Positions 11,301-32,720 are shown, counted from the first letter of the stretch. The stretch: DNA of 64,000 nucleotides from Pteria penguin (GCA_035048485.1 CM068587.1:25190534-25254533); one strand, 5' to 3'. Made by a program: numbers and translations. The notes: generated by a model not told the origin, from the sequence alone.

Positions 11301-12163
11301 TAAAGTGTTAATAACTATTGAAACAGGTGATAATATTATTTATCTGAATGGGTGATATTTATGAGTGATATCATCTATTTGAATATCACCCATTTAAAAT
11401 GAATAAGTTTGATTAATATTATCCATACACAGGAATAGACGATCTTCATATTTTACATGATATAAGTGGCCAAAGACCCGACATGTTACCTTTTGCCTGG
11501 GTTTTCATTTTGATGTAAAGAACTATACAGATAGTGACGTCACAAGTTAAGCAATAACGTCAAAATAGCAATCCTGGCACAGAGTTGCATGTCGGGTCTT
11601 GGGCCGCTTATATCATGTAAAATATGAAGATCATCTATTTGGTGATTATTACCTATTCATGCCATTAGAATAGGATTTGATAATAAAAGATTGGAATTGG
11701 TGTACAGTGAAACATTTTGTAAAAATAAGATAATTGGAAACCAAGAGTATTTTTTTTTTTGCTGAAAAATTCTATTCCTTGTATATTTTTCAACTAGCTG
11801 ATTTTTGTTATACTATAGCATTTATTTATCAATAAAATTCAGTTCTGTTTAAATTCAAAATGCAGCAAATGCAGCATATTGAAAATACAAACAGAAGGTA
11901 TATACAATATATATCGCTAACATAATTACAACCGGCATCGCCATAGGTCTTACTACTCTTATGTCAGTAAGTGCAACATATTACAAGAGCTGATCAAATG
12001 AGTACATGTAAACTGTAAAACGCATTATACAATCATGCAATATTACCTCACAAAAGCAAGCTCCGGGGGTTTTTCTGTTGTGGCTCTTATTTTTATCTTG
12101 TAACGTTGTTTGTAGAATAATTGTCAAAATCATCAAACGAATCAAAACAACCACTGCACGCAT
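5265..12163 (-). CDS. ERO1: ERO1, ER oxidoreductin-1 (gene level, N-terminal seven exons)
   Basis: ERO1 is an FAD-dependent thiol oxidase of the ER lumen that re-oxidises protein disulfide isomerase and passes electrons to oxygen. Minus-strand coding exons are 12163-12047, 9498-9379, 8831-8748, 7548-7489, 7103-7021, 6217-6144 and 5385-5265; they join in frame to about 219 residues. Seen: a hydrophobic signal peptide (residues 4-20), C-F-C-E (36-39), D-D-C-E-C (45-49), the outer shuttle pair C-x4-C (C100 and C105 in DCNVKSC), QNWTKYDD, and [14 protein letters not shown] just before NCF. These match animal ERO1 in order. The FAD-binding helical core and the inner CxxC are absent; they should lie left of position 1. 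ERO1A versus ERO1B cannot be assigned. The gene is head-to-head with NDUFAF7. Its introns hold a 20-bp array, an 85-bp array and a MITE. Confidence 0.92.
6144..6217 (-). CDS. ERO1: ERO1 coding exon 6
   Basis: Acceptor TTTTTCAG and donor GTAAAA. It encodes [18 protein letters not shown] then KFCELD, matching the ERO1 segment around QWTKHDD. The cysteine in FCE is conserved in animal ERO1. Confidence 0.92.
6300..6545. repeat. Degenerate tandem repeat, about 18-21 bp unit, in an ERO1 intron
   Basis: About twelve copies of a unit resembling CAGTGCACCAGGATTGTC with many substitutions. It lies just upstream, in ERO1 sense, of exon 6. An open minus-strand frame crosses it, but the protein is only the repeat translated. 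Confidence 0.8.
7021..7103 (-). CDS. ERO1: ERO1 coding exon 5
   Basis: Acceptor AAATCAG and donor GTAATT. It encodes an acidic segment with [18 protein letters not shown]. The cysteine in PSCAEE lines up with the regulatory cysteine of the ERO1 loop (ECEQAE region in vertebrates). 83 nt, leaves two bases into a codon. Confidence 0.88.
7489..7548 (-). CDS. ERO1: ERO1 coding exon 4
   Basis: Acceptor TTTCAG and donor GTATTC. A 60-nt exon encoding QDVPEGIK followed by a lysine/glutamate-rich linker. DVPEGIK matches the DEVPDGIK of ERO1, directly after the shuttle cysteines. Both ends fall between codons. Confidence 0.88.
7549..8747. other. ERO1 intron, no further feature seen
   Basis: Intron between ERO1 exons 4 and 3. 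It contains a C-rich run near 7970-7985 and otherwise plain AT-rich sequence. Confidence 0.6.
8748..8831 (-). CDS. ERO1: ERO1 coding exon 3 (outer shuttle cysteines)
   Basis: Acceptor TTTTAG and donor GTATAG. It encodes [10 protein letters not shown] then [16 protein letters not shown]. The pair in DCNVKSC is the C-x4-C shuttle disulfide that exchanges with PDI. 28 codons, phase 0 at both ends. Confidence 0.94.
9040..9110. repeat. Microsatellite, (AAGTA)n-like, in an ERO1 intron
   Basis: Imperfect repeats of AAGTA/AAGTAAAGTA, purine-rich on the plus strand. The rest of intron 8832-9378 shows nothing recognised. Confidence 0.7.
9379..9498 (-). CDS. ERO1: ERO1 coding exon 2
   Basis: Acceptor TTAACAG and donor GTAAGT. 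It encodes 40 residues with [20 protein letters not shown] and RDYFRYFK, matching the ERO1 segment DDCTCDVETID to DYFRYYK. Phase 0 at both ends. Confidence 0.94.
10170..11075. repeat. 85-bp minisatellite in ERO1 intron 1
   Basis: About ten or eleven copies of a unit beginning near CAACAAGGTAACAGGGTGG, continuing through ACATTCATAGA and TGAATATC, and ending AATCAGTGGCAGTA. Neighbouring copies differ by only a few bases, which suggests recent homogenisation. Confidence 0.93.
11434..11640. mobile_element. MITE with about 55-bp inverted ends and a CRE-like core
   Basis: Left end reads GATCTTCATATTTTACATGA and onward to CCCGACATG (to about 11491). The right end (11583-11640) is its reverse complement with a few mismatches. 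The unpaired middle holds the palindrome GTGACGTCAC (11534-11543) and a second ACGTCA downstream. A related core occurs at 37020-37175. Confidence 0.85.
12047..12163 (-). CDS. ERO1: ERO1 coding exon 1 (signal peptide)
   Basis: Starts at the ATG at 12163 with [20 protein letters not shown], a typical secretory signal core, and ends C-F-C-E at donor GTAATA. 39 codons, phase 0. This ATG was chosen because it directly precedes the signal peptide. Confidence 0.9.
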
Positions 12164-13718
12164 GTTGATATATTTTCTCTTTTGCCGAAGAACACACTTC
12201 GGAAGCGGCTACACAAAATATAGTCACTCAAATTTTTATCGCTAATTTTTTTTATTTTATTCTATAATTATCTGAAGGTATGATATTCATATATGACATA
12301 TCACGTATAACATCATGTGTTTGAGTTCTCAACAGATATTTACGATAACAGCGACTTTTTATCATTGCTCAATAATCGATAGACCAAGCGTTACACGATA
12401 CGTGTCAGACCAAAGGGGAATTCCTGTACAGAAATAATCTATTTTTAGCAGACTCGTTGTGTTAGCAGTGATGACACTTGCGTGCTGAAACGCATGCACT
12501 TTGAGTCAATGATGCACCCTATGTCACGTAGGCAAATACGAATTAGCGTTAATTCTCTATTGATACTCAACTAATTGTAATCTGTCATGTCTTAATAAGA
12601 AAGGTATTCGTGAAATGTTAAAAGAAATGCAATGTAATGCAGTCGTTTCGTCTAGCTCCAATGCATAATTGATCATTTCGCTATAAGAAGCGATTCAGCA
12701 AGTGTATTTTCATCGCTAGTGCTGGGTCATTGTGCCATTTTAAACAAGGAACTTTCAAACAATGATGAGAAATTCATTTTTATCATATAGTTATCAATCA
12801 GAATCCAAACATAATGGACAACCAGTTCTCATCAAGTTGGATCTCTTATTCTGAGATAATTTGTGTATAGCTAGTCCATCCTTGGTTTGAGAGACAATTT
12901 TAGACTCGGAAAGTTGGTCTAATACTTAAAAGCTATAATCTTCATGGTCACTGCACAATGTTTGTTAAGATTGTAGACAATTTTCATAGACGAGGATTTT
13001 TCAGCTGCTCAAATATAGAATAATCTGCATCGAAATCAAAGTATCTATAGATAAAAATCGCTAGTAAGTTTTATTCAGCACATCTTTATGACATACTGAA
13101 TGATTGCAGTAGATATTTTCTAGTTATCAGTGACAATTTCTATTACAATTTTGTTACAAAATAATACATGTTTATTAATTAATCAATTAATTAGTAATAC
13201 ATTACATCATAATCATCTATAAACTCCTATACTGTTGGTGAAAAATATCTTGATTTTAACACACATTCATGTTTAACAAACTATAAAGAGATGCTTTTAA
13301 AGTTTTAGACCAAAATTCCAAATTAAGAATTTTGAGTACTTGAAAAAACTGACTTGATCTCAATACAGAGAATGTCTCTCTTAAAGAGAATATACTTTAA
13401 ATAGGAGAGTGTGATCAACCTGATTGAATCAACACTTGCTTGCACATGCAGCTTTAAACTGCAAAATATTAAGCTGTAAAGGTTAACTTCTTTTCAGACA
13501 TTATTCAGTATGTAATTCTTGATCTCGGTGCATTACATGTATCATCTTCTGTGCAGTTGTCCCGTGTAAATACAGCTGTGTGTTTGGCTAGAATTGCTTT
13601 TTAACATAATAATAAACTTATGCCCAAGTGATTTGTACCATATATCACAAACTTAAAGATTAAAGTCATTGTAATACAAATATTGAATCATACAGAATTT
13701 CTTTCTTTGTTTTTCAGA
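12164..13718. promoter_or_regulatory. Shared upstream region of ERO1 and NDUFAF7
   Basis: Divergent intergenic region, about 1.65 kb between the two start codons. The NDUFAF7 coding exon begins with a splice acceptor at 13718, so at least one NDUFAF7 5' exon should lie in here; its position could not be fixed. The part at 12350-12700 has more CpG than its surroundings. No TATA box or start site can be claimed. Confidence 0.45.
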
Positions 13719-13809
13719 AAACCTAAGTTTACTGAGATTGTTCCAAAACAAATATAAAATTAGAGGTCTTTCAAAGCTCTTACAACAGCGCTTCATAGAG
13801 ACTTGGTTC

Positions 13810-23485
<9,676 letters not shown>

Positions 23486-24014
23486 TGAATCTCTGATCTC
23501 TAATTTTATCAGCTCTGTTAGTATTTAAAAGATGTTCTTATATTCTTAAATGATGAAATAATTACATTGGTTTCTTTGTTGTTACTGTGTATCATGCAAG
23601 TCACTTGTACTGTGGTGAAGAATGTGATTGAGATTGAATACCTAAAAAAGACCTGATCTGCTGCAGGTACTTTGACACTCCTTACCTCTTTCCCTAAGCA
23701 GATGATTCAATAATCATGTCATTCTAACTCCGCTGGTTAGTCCACCAAAGCCCCAAGAATACAGTGCTTTCAAAATTAGAATCAGTCTAGCTCACGACAT
23801 TTACTGTATTTGCCTTGTTCTTATTGTATGTCACAACAGGAATATATTACTTGCAATGTTCTGGATTCTGTTCAGAGGGGGGAGAGTTTGTTATGCTTGA
23901 AGAAAACCATCATCAGTAGAACTTTAATAACTTGAACATTAAAAACTTGAGGAGGTGTAAATAATGATGCATTCCTTACATTGCTTTATTATTGTTTTAA
24001 GCGTCTCTTAAGAT

Positions 24015-24245
24015 TGTATTACATATATGGTGACAGCATCTCTTTGATGCATTGCATAGAATTTATACCTTTCCAGCAGATCCACCTGAAGTAGTGAGAG
24101 ATCTTTTACCTGACACACCCACTGTGATACAGGACCTTGGTTTTTATGGTCCTATCCAAAAGAAAGGACGCCAGTGTGCCCACAGCAGTAGTCAAACCCA
24201 GAACCTCTTGGTCATGAGCCAAACCTCATTCACTTAGCCACACTG
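24015..24245 (-). mobile_element. tRNA-derived SINE, reverse
   Basis: Minus-strand landmarks: GAACCTCTTGGTCATGAGCC on the plus strand is the tRNA-like head in reverse, AGATCTTTTACCTGACACAC the middle, and ATTACATATATGGTGACAGC the tail. Diverged. Confidence 0.75.
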
Positions 24246-24699
24246 ACTTTGCACATAACAATATTTCTATGCATTGCAGTATTTATGCATGTACATGTAC
24301 CAACTGAAACTTGAATTACTGAAAAAGTAATTGTCATGTCCCATTTAATTTAGTAAAATTACTGTATGTCACATATGGGAACTAGAGATAAAGACATGAG
24401 GTCAGAAAATATTTCATTGAAAATGTCAGTTGGTGTGCACCGACTTGTGACAAAAATACATTTGAAACAAAGACATGGATTTTACATAGTTTTATATTTG
24501 CCATCTCTTGTATTGCTTAATAAAGGCTGTGAGGCCGAAAATTTGCAGTTTAGAGTGTTTGTGTTCTTTTACTTTTAATGTACAGGACTTCCCTTCGAAG
24601 GACTACTTAGAATCTTTATTAGTGATGTATTTCACAGAAATTTTGACCTATGCAATTGACCCATCTGAAGAAGGAATCTATGCAATATACGAATGCCGT

Positions 24700-24960
24700 C
24701 TATGATATGCGACTTAGTTTTTGGCTCATGTCTCTGCTAGTGTCAAGCATAAACTATTCATACTTTCTTCAGAACAGCCAAAGGGATCATGACGAATCTT
24801 GGTCCTAATGTAGTACTCAACAATCTCTACAAGTGCTGTTACTTTCAAACCAGACCCATCAAAAGGTGGATCCAGGGTGGGGAGACATATGCCTCATGAT
24901 AGAACATTCTGATACTTTCTGTTTCCATGTCCTCAGGGAACTCAGATGATCTAAATAGGC
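24700..24960 (+). mobile_element. Decayed fragment of the AGCTCACCTGAG element
   Basis: Shows CTTTCTTCAGAACAGCC, GATCATGACGAATCTTGG, GTAGTACTCAACAATC and AAAAGGTGGATCCAGGGTGG in the order found inside the larger elements. Both ends are eroded, though CTAAATAGGCCCATTTAG resembles the 3' terminus. Confidence 0.5.
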
Positions 24961-26086
24961 CCATTTAGTCCTCTTCTTTCTTGCATCTTGTCAGTTGTTG
25001 GGCTTGAACATAAGACCTTTTGGCTTTGAGCTTTACATGCTATCAATAGAGCTATGCTAGCCAGTCTTAAAATGATGACTAAAAAAAAAGCTATATGATG
25101 ATATATAAATTTAATATAAATTACTGTGATGAAACTAATGTACAATTTGTAATCAACAATAATAAGTGAACTACATTTTACTTGTTTTCAATGTATGATA
25201 TACTTATATGTGTACAATGTAGGCTAGTAAAGATAGGTAATAAGTAAGAAAGGACGGAGCAAATGAACAAGTTTAAATAGAACTAAACATAAATGCTGTA
25301 TCAACCTTTAGTCTATGTTAATCTTTTTTTCAACAAAAGCTTAAAATCATATAACATACATTGAAAATACACCTCTTTTTCTACAAAAAACAAGACTCGG
25401 ATGTCACTGGGTTGACATGTTGATATATATGTCATTTGTTATTGTTGTGGGCTAATGACATTTAGTGATTTTCTTTAGTATTGGCTTAATACAGTTGTGG
25501 CTATCGCAGCAGATGTGACTGAATGTTTATTACATTACAAGATAACATGAGGAATTCTTCAATATACAGTGGACTTACACAACAAAATACAACTTTACAC
25601 TGATTCTGCCTGTCAGCAGAATCTTTTTATGTGGGCACAGGTGTCATGAGGTAAAGGACTTCCGAATGCTGCTGTATGTAAAGTATGACCTGATATACAT
25701 GTTTTCTTTTTTTAAAAGTATAAACATACATACATGCATTGCACAATGAACCATAGATCTGAATTTAAGCAATCATGTCAATACATTTTATCATGCTGTT
25801 CAATTACGGAACGATTTATAATACCTTATTTGTCATAGGTTTTAGCAATGTTATTCCTCTACCTTAATTCTGTTGACATGCCAGTATCACACATTCTACA
25901 GCAGATGATCATATATGTGAAACATCCAACTTTCGTTTATGACCAAGGCATTATTTTACTCATGACAAATATTCTTTATTAAGATACAATACATTAGTGT
26001 AAGGGTTTCCGAACTTAGTCCTTGTTTATGACTTGATTTTACCTGTTGTCTGTAGAACCATCTATTGTATATGTACTTGAATCACT

Positions 26087-26092
26087 TTTATT
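26087..26092 (-). terminator. Candidate polyadenylation signal for B9D2
   Basis: TTTATT on the plus strand is AATAAA in B9D2 sense, 52 bases beyond the stop codon. Another lies at 25975-25980. Neither was confirmed by a cleavage site. Confidence 0.45.
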
Positions 26093-26143
26093 TTCCTAGC
26101 TTTAGCATATTATATGGACTTGATTTCACTATACATTATCACA

Positions 26144-26457
26144 TTAGCATTCAATTCCAAACTTGTCAAAGTTGCGTAACACAATTCCAAGTCTGAGATG
26201 AACTTTGCCCATGGCAATAGTGTGAAGCCTGTATCTATCTGCTCCACTATAAATTAAGTCTGGGTTTTTCAACTGTGGACTTCCACCAAGGAAAAACTGT
26301 GACACTTGCTCCTGGAAACTACCTACAGGTCTCCATGTTGGACAGTCTATTTCATGCATTCCAGGCGAAGTTGGTACATGACAAAACCCATAGCCGTAAA
26401 GTTCATTCCTTCCATGTGAATCCTGATGCCACACTTGGAAATGTATCTTTGGCCATC
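26144..26457 (-). CDS. B9D2: B9D2 coding exon 3 (last)
   Basis: Acceptor GAATTCAG. It encodes [34 protein letters not shown], then [20 protein letters not shown] and ends FGIEC at TAA 26146-26144. 104 full codons plus stop after completing a split glycine codon. Confidence 0.96.
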
Positions 26458-29400
26458 CTGAATTCAAAACAAAAATTAATCAGAGACCATCCTTCTATAG
26501 TTTATGTTTATTCAAAATAATAATGGCAACGAAAAGGGAGATCATGAAACTGAATGAAACATACAGTATTTCTGTGATATATTACTACATTAGTATTATT
26601 TCACCTGCTTATATGGTGGTTAGAGATAGAGGAAATTAGTGTTCTCCTACTATATTACCAACCTAACAAGTACACTGGTACCCCTTCAAACTGTTGGACA
26701 AACCAACTCGTATCCATGATGGAACATCTTTTTGATTTGGGCATTGTTGTTTCCTTGCTATAGGCTGATTTACTGGACTAACCAAACATTCCCTAACCAC
26801 AGGAGGAAGACAGAGGTTACAAATTACAACGTATTTAAGTGTAATGCTTTAGCCCACCCAGCGACTAAGACCCAACATACAAGGAAATGCTTTACATATC
26901 CTGAAATGCCTTTTACACTGTAATGCATCTGACTCAAAGAAAATGAAAGTTTCACATTGTATACCTTGTATAGTGATCTACATTACAATGAGTCTAGTTA
27001 CCTTGTAGACCTTTAGTGGTGTAGTGTAGATCAATAGGGTGTGCCCAGTATGCAGCTTCTTTGTTTTGTGGATTATCAACCTGTGTCTGACCTTCTCGTA
27101 AACCTGCTAATGCCTTCCATGCTCCTCCTATAAAATACACTTGGTATAGCACAGTCTAATACATGGGTACTAGTAAATACATATTCACAAACATTTCGGG
27201 AAAATTTATGGTAAGGAATGTCTGCATCAAATTCTGCTATCAGTGATGAAATCTTTAGAAATAAACAAGAGGCCAAAATGGGCCAATATCGTTCATCTGA
27301 GCACAATTTTGCTCTTTCATGATGAAATTTGCTGATACATACATGTACATGTATATTCCCTTGCTTATTGTGTTTTTAATAACTGACAAGAGTGTTAATT
27401 TGCTTCTCTATAATACATAAATCAAGACAATGACACAAAAATATGTGAAAAATATTGAATCAATATTCATTTTTCCATTTGTTTTTTTTTTCTTGCTTTT
27501 CTTTTCTTTTCTTGACTTACTTAACATACTGAGTGTTGCAACACATTAAAAAACTTGTTTTGGTGTAAAATGAACTAAAATACATATTTTGCCTTAAGTG
27601 GGTTTGAACTACTTCCCTTCAGCATGCCTGAGAATTGGCCTATATCAAAATCAGAAAAACAAATCATAAACTAGATGTGTCAGTGCACCCTGAATGTCCC
27701 AGCTGGCAGCTAAGTTTCAGTCCAGAGCCATAACTCTTGGAAATACTTTTGGACAGGATTTCCCCTACGATATGCACAACTAGATATTGTGATCTTTATT
27801 TGTACTACAAAGAATTAAGGTGGAATTGCAATGAAAAGTGAATTTATTATATACGCATAAAAAGATAAGTCCAAGGGCATAACTCCTGTAAAACTTTCTG
27901 GACAGCATTCCCCTTACAATATGCACATGTACATATTATCTTTGTTTGTGCCAAGTTTTAATATCCTCTCAAAGGTTTAGGAGGAGATTCAAAGAAAAAA
28001 TGCATGATGGAATGACGACGAAGTGCAACACTATGCTATAAGGTCGGGGCATAAAAATCAAGAAACTAAATTTTGACATGAAACATTGAAATGAAAGTTG
28101 GCAAATAAATGCTTCATTGCCTTTCTACATACATTGAATAAAGCAAGGAAATGACACCAAATGTGTAAAATTATTTCGTCTGTAATTTTTGTTTTCTAAT
28201 ATGATTTATGAAGTGCTGCGAAACACTTAAAAACTGGTTTTGATGTAAAATGAAAGGAAAAATTTGTTGTCTCCAGTGGGGTCTAAACGCTAATCTTCAG
28301 CATCCCAAAACAGGCTTACATCAAAAACAGGGGAAAAAATTATATAAAATGCAGAAAAAAGTTTCACATGACATTTTTAAATAACCCTTGAAACAGATAT
28401 TCTCAAGTATTTTTTGGCAAATAAATGATTTATTTTTTTAAATATTAAATAATGTAAAATGTGTGGAAAAGTCCAAAAAGACATAAAAACAAACAATGTG
28501 ATTTCAATTAGAACCAAAAATAACAACACCTCTTAAGACATGCTGTTAAATCACTCTGATATATTCAGTATGATGATCTATGTAACCAGTCTGAGAAAGT
28601 TTGTAAGGGTACCATCTGCGGAGGAGGATGGGTGGGTGTTGTTATATTGCCCTGGATCCATCCCTCCATGAATCTGGTTCAAAATAGCAACATTGATAGG
28701 GAACCTTGATTACTTCATGGCTGCCATGTTTCATCAAAATTACTCCATTAGTTTTGAAATCCATCAAACTTTATCATTACATGCAAGAAGTACATGTATA
28801 TCCCTCCCCTATTCTTTTCTATCTTAAAAAAAAAATTTTAAATCATAAAAATTATTTTTGTATTCTTTTTCCTTCCAGTTTAGATTTATAAAAATAAAGT
28901 CAATTCAAATGGACAAAATCAATGCAGTCTAAACAACCTATAAGGAGAAAATCTAAGAAGTAACCAAAAATAGGCAAAAATGACAAAGTCCAAGAACGAT
29001 GTCCACATAACATCTTTTTCTAATTTGAACAAAAATGACAAACTCGAAGTTAGATTTTCCTATCATTTGTTTTAAAGCTATACATTTCTTCTGAAGACGA
29101 AGACTTTCAAAAGAGGGTACCCTCTTGGATATATTTTTGTCTAAACTGGTGCTAAGTACAAGCAGACCTGAATAAAAAACAAAAATACTGTAGAGTATCA
29201 CAAGTACTACATACAAATATACAAAGTTTGATGGAAATCTGTCAAGCAGCTTAGGAGAAGTCAAACGTAAAAGTTTATAGACAACAGACAAGCAGGATCA
29301 GATTGCAGGCTATGGCAATAGCTCACTTGAGCCATTAGTTCAGGTAAGCTTACAATTTATTGCATAACTTACACATATTTTGAAGTTGTGTTTTATCAAA

Positions 29401-29700
29401 TTCTATTCTACATGTAAGTACATAAATGTAAAGCACAGACATTTTTCTTCATTAGCAGGAATATTTGACAATTAAACTCTTATTCTTATCATAAACATCT
29501 GAAGTTCCTGTATACATTTCCTATTTGCATTTCAACTCTTTGTTCTGCAAATCATATTTAACTTTTCTGTTTACTTTGATTAAAATCATCATTACACATA
29601 TTATCATCATACCTGTGTGTATTCCCCACTTGCAGAAAAGACTATTTTCTGGGAAGCCAGAGGCTCCAACAATTTGACCTATGATATGAACTTCTGCCAT
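26144..29700 (-). CDS. B9D2: B9D2, B9 domain-containing protein 2 (gene level)
   Basis: B9D2 works with B9D1 and MKS1 in the Meckel-syndrome complex at the ciliary transition zone, controlling which membrane proteins enter the cilium. Minus-strand coding exons 29700-29613, 27127-27002 and 26457-26144 join to 528 nt, 175 aa plus stop, the same length as human. One B9 (C2-like) domain spans almost the whole protein. Seen: [75 protein letters not shown], and [12 protein letters not shown] 30-nt 5' untranslated piece (29701-29730) follows an acceptor TTGCAG, so a non-coding first exon lies further upstream. The gene is convergent with NDUFAF7 and divergent from TDP1; its intron 1 holds element copy D. 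Confidence 0.96.
27002..27127 (-). CDS. B9D2: B9D2 coding exon 2
   Basis: Acceptor TTTTATAG, donor GTAACT. It encodes [20 protein letters not shown] then [18 protein letters not shown]. Splits glycine codons at both ends (phase 1 in and out). Confidence 0.95.
27264..29350 (-). mobile_element. AGCTCACCTGAG-family element, copy D, reverse
   Basis: Plus strand begins CAAGAGGCCAAAATGGGCCA with ATATCGTTCATCTGAGCAC, the reverse of the 3' terminus, and ends GCAATAGCTCACTTGAGCC with TAGTTCAGGTAAGC, the reverse of the 5' hairpin. The body is more diverged than copies A and B. It occupies most of B9D2 intron 1. Frames inside it, such as one on the minus strand at 28953-29291, are not genes. Confidence 0.75.
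29613..29700 (-). CDS. B9D2: B9D2 coding exon 1
   Basis: Starts at ATG 29700 with [20 protein letters not shown] and ends IHTG split at donor GTATGA. The start agrees exactly with the B9D2 N-terminus in animals. Confidence 0.96.
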
Positions 29701-29730
29701 GAAGTTAGTAATCAAAATTTCTGTGTGTTC
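29701..29730 (-). other. B9D2: B9D2 5' untranslated part of the first coding exon
   Basis: Thirty bases between the acceptor GTATTGCAG and the ATG. It shows that transcription starts in an upstream non-coding exon. Confidence 0.6.
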
Positions 29731-30339
29731 CTGCAATACAGATAAATGCTTTATATTAAAAAAAACTGACAAAAAATGGCTCACTAAAAATGAATACCTG
29801 GTAGTTCAGTTTATACAACATTTTATATTCTACAAATCTCTGTCAGAATCAAAGTCATCTGAAAATTATACATGATATAATATATGTAAGCTTTTATTAT
29901 AGGGTTGCTGTATGCAGTATACAGAGGTGAAGGAATCATAGTATATATGATATTCATGACAAATTGTTTCCATGCTCTTAGTGTATGACGGGATACAATT
30001 TCAAAGACCATATACTAAACCCTTTGGCCTTGACAAACCTCTAGCTGATCTCAAAAAACCATCAAATTTTTCCTTCATTCTCTGACGGCTTAAATGTGAA
30101 GTTTCATGCCTACTTCATAACATAATGATGGGAACACGAATTATAGACTGAAGATCATTCTACATATTGATAGTCTATAATTTATGCCACTGATCTTTTG
30201 ACACTAGAATCAATAGTGATCTTCCTTGACTCATGAGAAGTTTGTGTGTGAAGTTTCATGGTTGTAAGCAAAAAGACTGAAACCATTTCCAACACTGTTT
30301 CCCTGTGCCCAAATAAATATTAATATGGGTTTTCATTAC

Positions 30340-31565
30340 CCTGAAAGTATAAAGTCAATAACCATCCTAATTCATCAAGTACCTTGAACATATGATGTCA
30401 ATAACTATCTTAATTCATCATGTACCTTAACAATATGATGTAAAAAACCATCCTGATTCATCAGGTACAATGATAATTTGATGTCAATACACATCAATAA
30501 TTCATCAGGTACTTTGACAAAATGAAGTCAATAACCATCCTAATTTATCGGGTACCTTTAAAATATGATATCAATAACCATCATAATTCATCAGTTACCT
30601 TGAAAATATGATGTCAATAACCATCATAATTCATCAGGTACCTTAACAATAAGATCTCAAAAACCATCCTAATTCATCAGATACCTTGACAACATGATAT
30701 CAATAACCATCCTAATTCATCAGGTACCTTGACAACATGATATCAATCACCATCCTAATTCATCAGATACCTTGACAACATGATATCAATAACCATCCTA
30801 ATTCATCAGATACCTTGACAACATGATATCAATAACCATCCTAATTCATCAGGTACTTTGACAACATGATATCAATAACCATCCTAAATCATCAGGTACC
30901 TTGACAATATGATGTCAATAACCATCCTAATTCATCAGGTACTTTGACAACATGATATCAATAACCATCCTAATTCATCAGGTACCTTGACAACATGATG
31001 TCAATAACCATCCTAATTCATCAGGTACCTTGACAATATGATGTCAATAACCATCCTAATTCATCAGGTACCTTGACAATATGAAGTCAATAACCATCCT
31101 AATTCATTAGGTACTTCGACAATATGATATCAATAACCATCCTAATTTATCAGGTACCTTGACAATATATCAATAACCATCCTAATTCATTAGGTACCTT
31201 GTTGTATGATGTCAGTAACCATCTTAATTCATCAGGTACCTTGTATATATGATGTCAGTAACCATCTTAATTGATCAGGTACCTTAACCATATGATCTCA
31301 AAAACCATCCTGATTCATCAAGTACCTTGACTATATGATGTCAATGACCATCCTAATTCATCAAGTACTTTGACGAAATGAAGTAAATAACCATCCTAAT
31401 TTATCAGGTACCTTTAAAATATGATATCAATAACCATCCTAATTTATCAGTTACCTTGAAAATATGATGTCAATAACCATCATAATTCATCAGGTACCTT
31501 AACAATATGATCTCAAAAACCATCCTGATTCATCAGGTACCTTGACAATATAATGTTAATAACCA
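30340..31565. repeat. 43-bp minisatellite upstream of B9D2
   Basis: About 28 copies of a unit of the form CCATCCTAATTCATCAGGTA then CCTTGACAATATGATGTCAA then TAA. The centre (30680-31080) is nearly homogeneous and the edges are diverged, the usual pattern of unequal exchange. If B9D2 has its first exon near 36430, this array is intronic. Confidence 0.93.
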
Positions 31566-32720
31566 CTGTTTAAAACACTGTAGTCTGTACAGTATAATTC
31601 CATTGAAATTACATCCTTTAATAGATGTAAAAGTAGATATTTCCTTTTATCTGAACAAATTTTCATATTTTCTCATGTATAAGCATTATACATGTAAGCT
31701 CACGAGTAAGTGAAACCTGGTTCACTATAGTCTATAGTACAAAGATCTATCAGATTTAAAATATTTTGAGAGACAGACTTAAGTTAAACTATCAACATAT
31801 CAACTATTTAAGGAAATTTAAATCATTTATTAATTAAAACAAACCCTGTGAATACATGAAATAGGATTGTTATATTCATTCAAACACAATTTAAGTGGCT
31901 CTGACTTAGACTGAACAATCAAGTCTATAGTTGCTTCTTTTATTAACAGGTTGTGTACCAGAGACTGGAACCAGTATAGCTTACTCCTGTGTCCAATAAT
32001 TTGGATATTTTTTCATAAAATAATGGTCTTTCTTAATTACTGAAGACTTCATTTCAATTCTCACCTTCCCAAAGGTATAGTGACCAACTTACCTTAAAGA
32101 AAGGTCTGAGTGAGATTTGCTTCATAATGAAAGCATCCACTATGTCAAAGTTAACTTTCTAAGCATGTAGAAGACTATAAAACAATCACTACAGACCAAT
32201 TATAATAATATAAACAGATGTCTCGTGCGTTCAATATTTCAAATTTAAGGAGAGGGCTTTATATAAGAATTTTCTTGTTGCCCAATCCTAATCTTTAAAT
32301 GCTTGTAAATATGTCTCATGCGCTTAAAAATCAATAAATACTGTTTAAACTAATATTTCAAACTTTGTTAAGTTTCATGTTACAAAGAGAGACGGTCTTT
32401 ATTGCTATAACTTGTCCCAAATATTCGACACATACTGGTACATGTACCTGTATTTTGTGGGTAACAGCATTATTCAGTGTATAGTACATGACATAAATGC
32501 ATCAGTTACCAAAGCGACTAGAGACTGAATTATACAGTCTAAATGTAGCTTTTTGTTATTAGAAATTTATACACTTGGTAATCAGGAAAAACAGTTTTTT
32601 ATTTTTGGCTTACTTTTTAAAGATCTCAAATTTGGGAACAATTAGATGAAATTTTATGAGGAATAGGTCTTACATGGATGTAAAAAGATTTTTGATGAAC
32701 CACTGTAGTAATAAATTAAA
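31566..32720. other. AT-rich stretch, nothing recognised
   Basis: No exon, RNA gene or known repeat was seen between the 43-bp array and element copy B. Probably the long 5' intron of B9D2. Confidence 0.5.

Larger units (their letters stand above)
23486..26086. other. Convergent intergenic region, NDUFAF7 to B9D2
   Basis: Holds the NDUFAF7 3' untranslated region, of unknown length. An AATAAA on the plus strand is at 24519-24524 but is about 1 kb past the stop. A reverse SINE and a decayed piece of the AGCTCACCTGAG element occur inside. A plus-strand frame at about 24586-24705, preceded by TGTACAG, was not recognised. Nothing identified from 25150 to 25970. Confidence 0.45.

Noticed and set aside
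24586..24705. Plus-strand frame after TGTACAG ending in a stop, with DFPSKDYLESLLVMYFTE
   Set aside because: Considered as an extra NDUFAF7 3' exon. NDUFAF7 already ends with its conserved C-terminal block, the sequence matches no family I recognise, and ACTTCCCTTCGAAGGACT resembles the ACTTCCCTTCGGAGGACT at 60800, so it is probably a repeat.
28953..29291. 112-codon minus-strand frame with a hydrophobic stretch
   Set aside because: Lies wholly inside the diverged AGCTCACCTGAG-family copy D; the equivalent region in copies A and B is not open.
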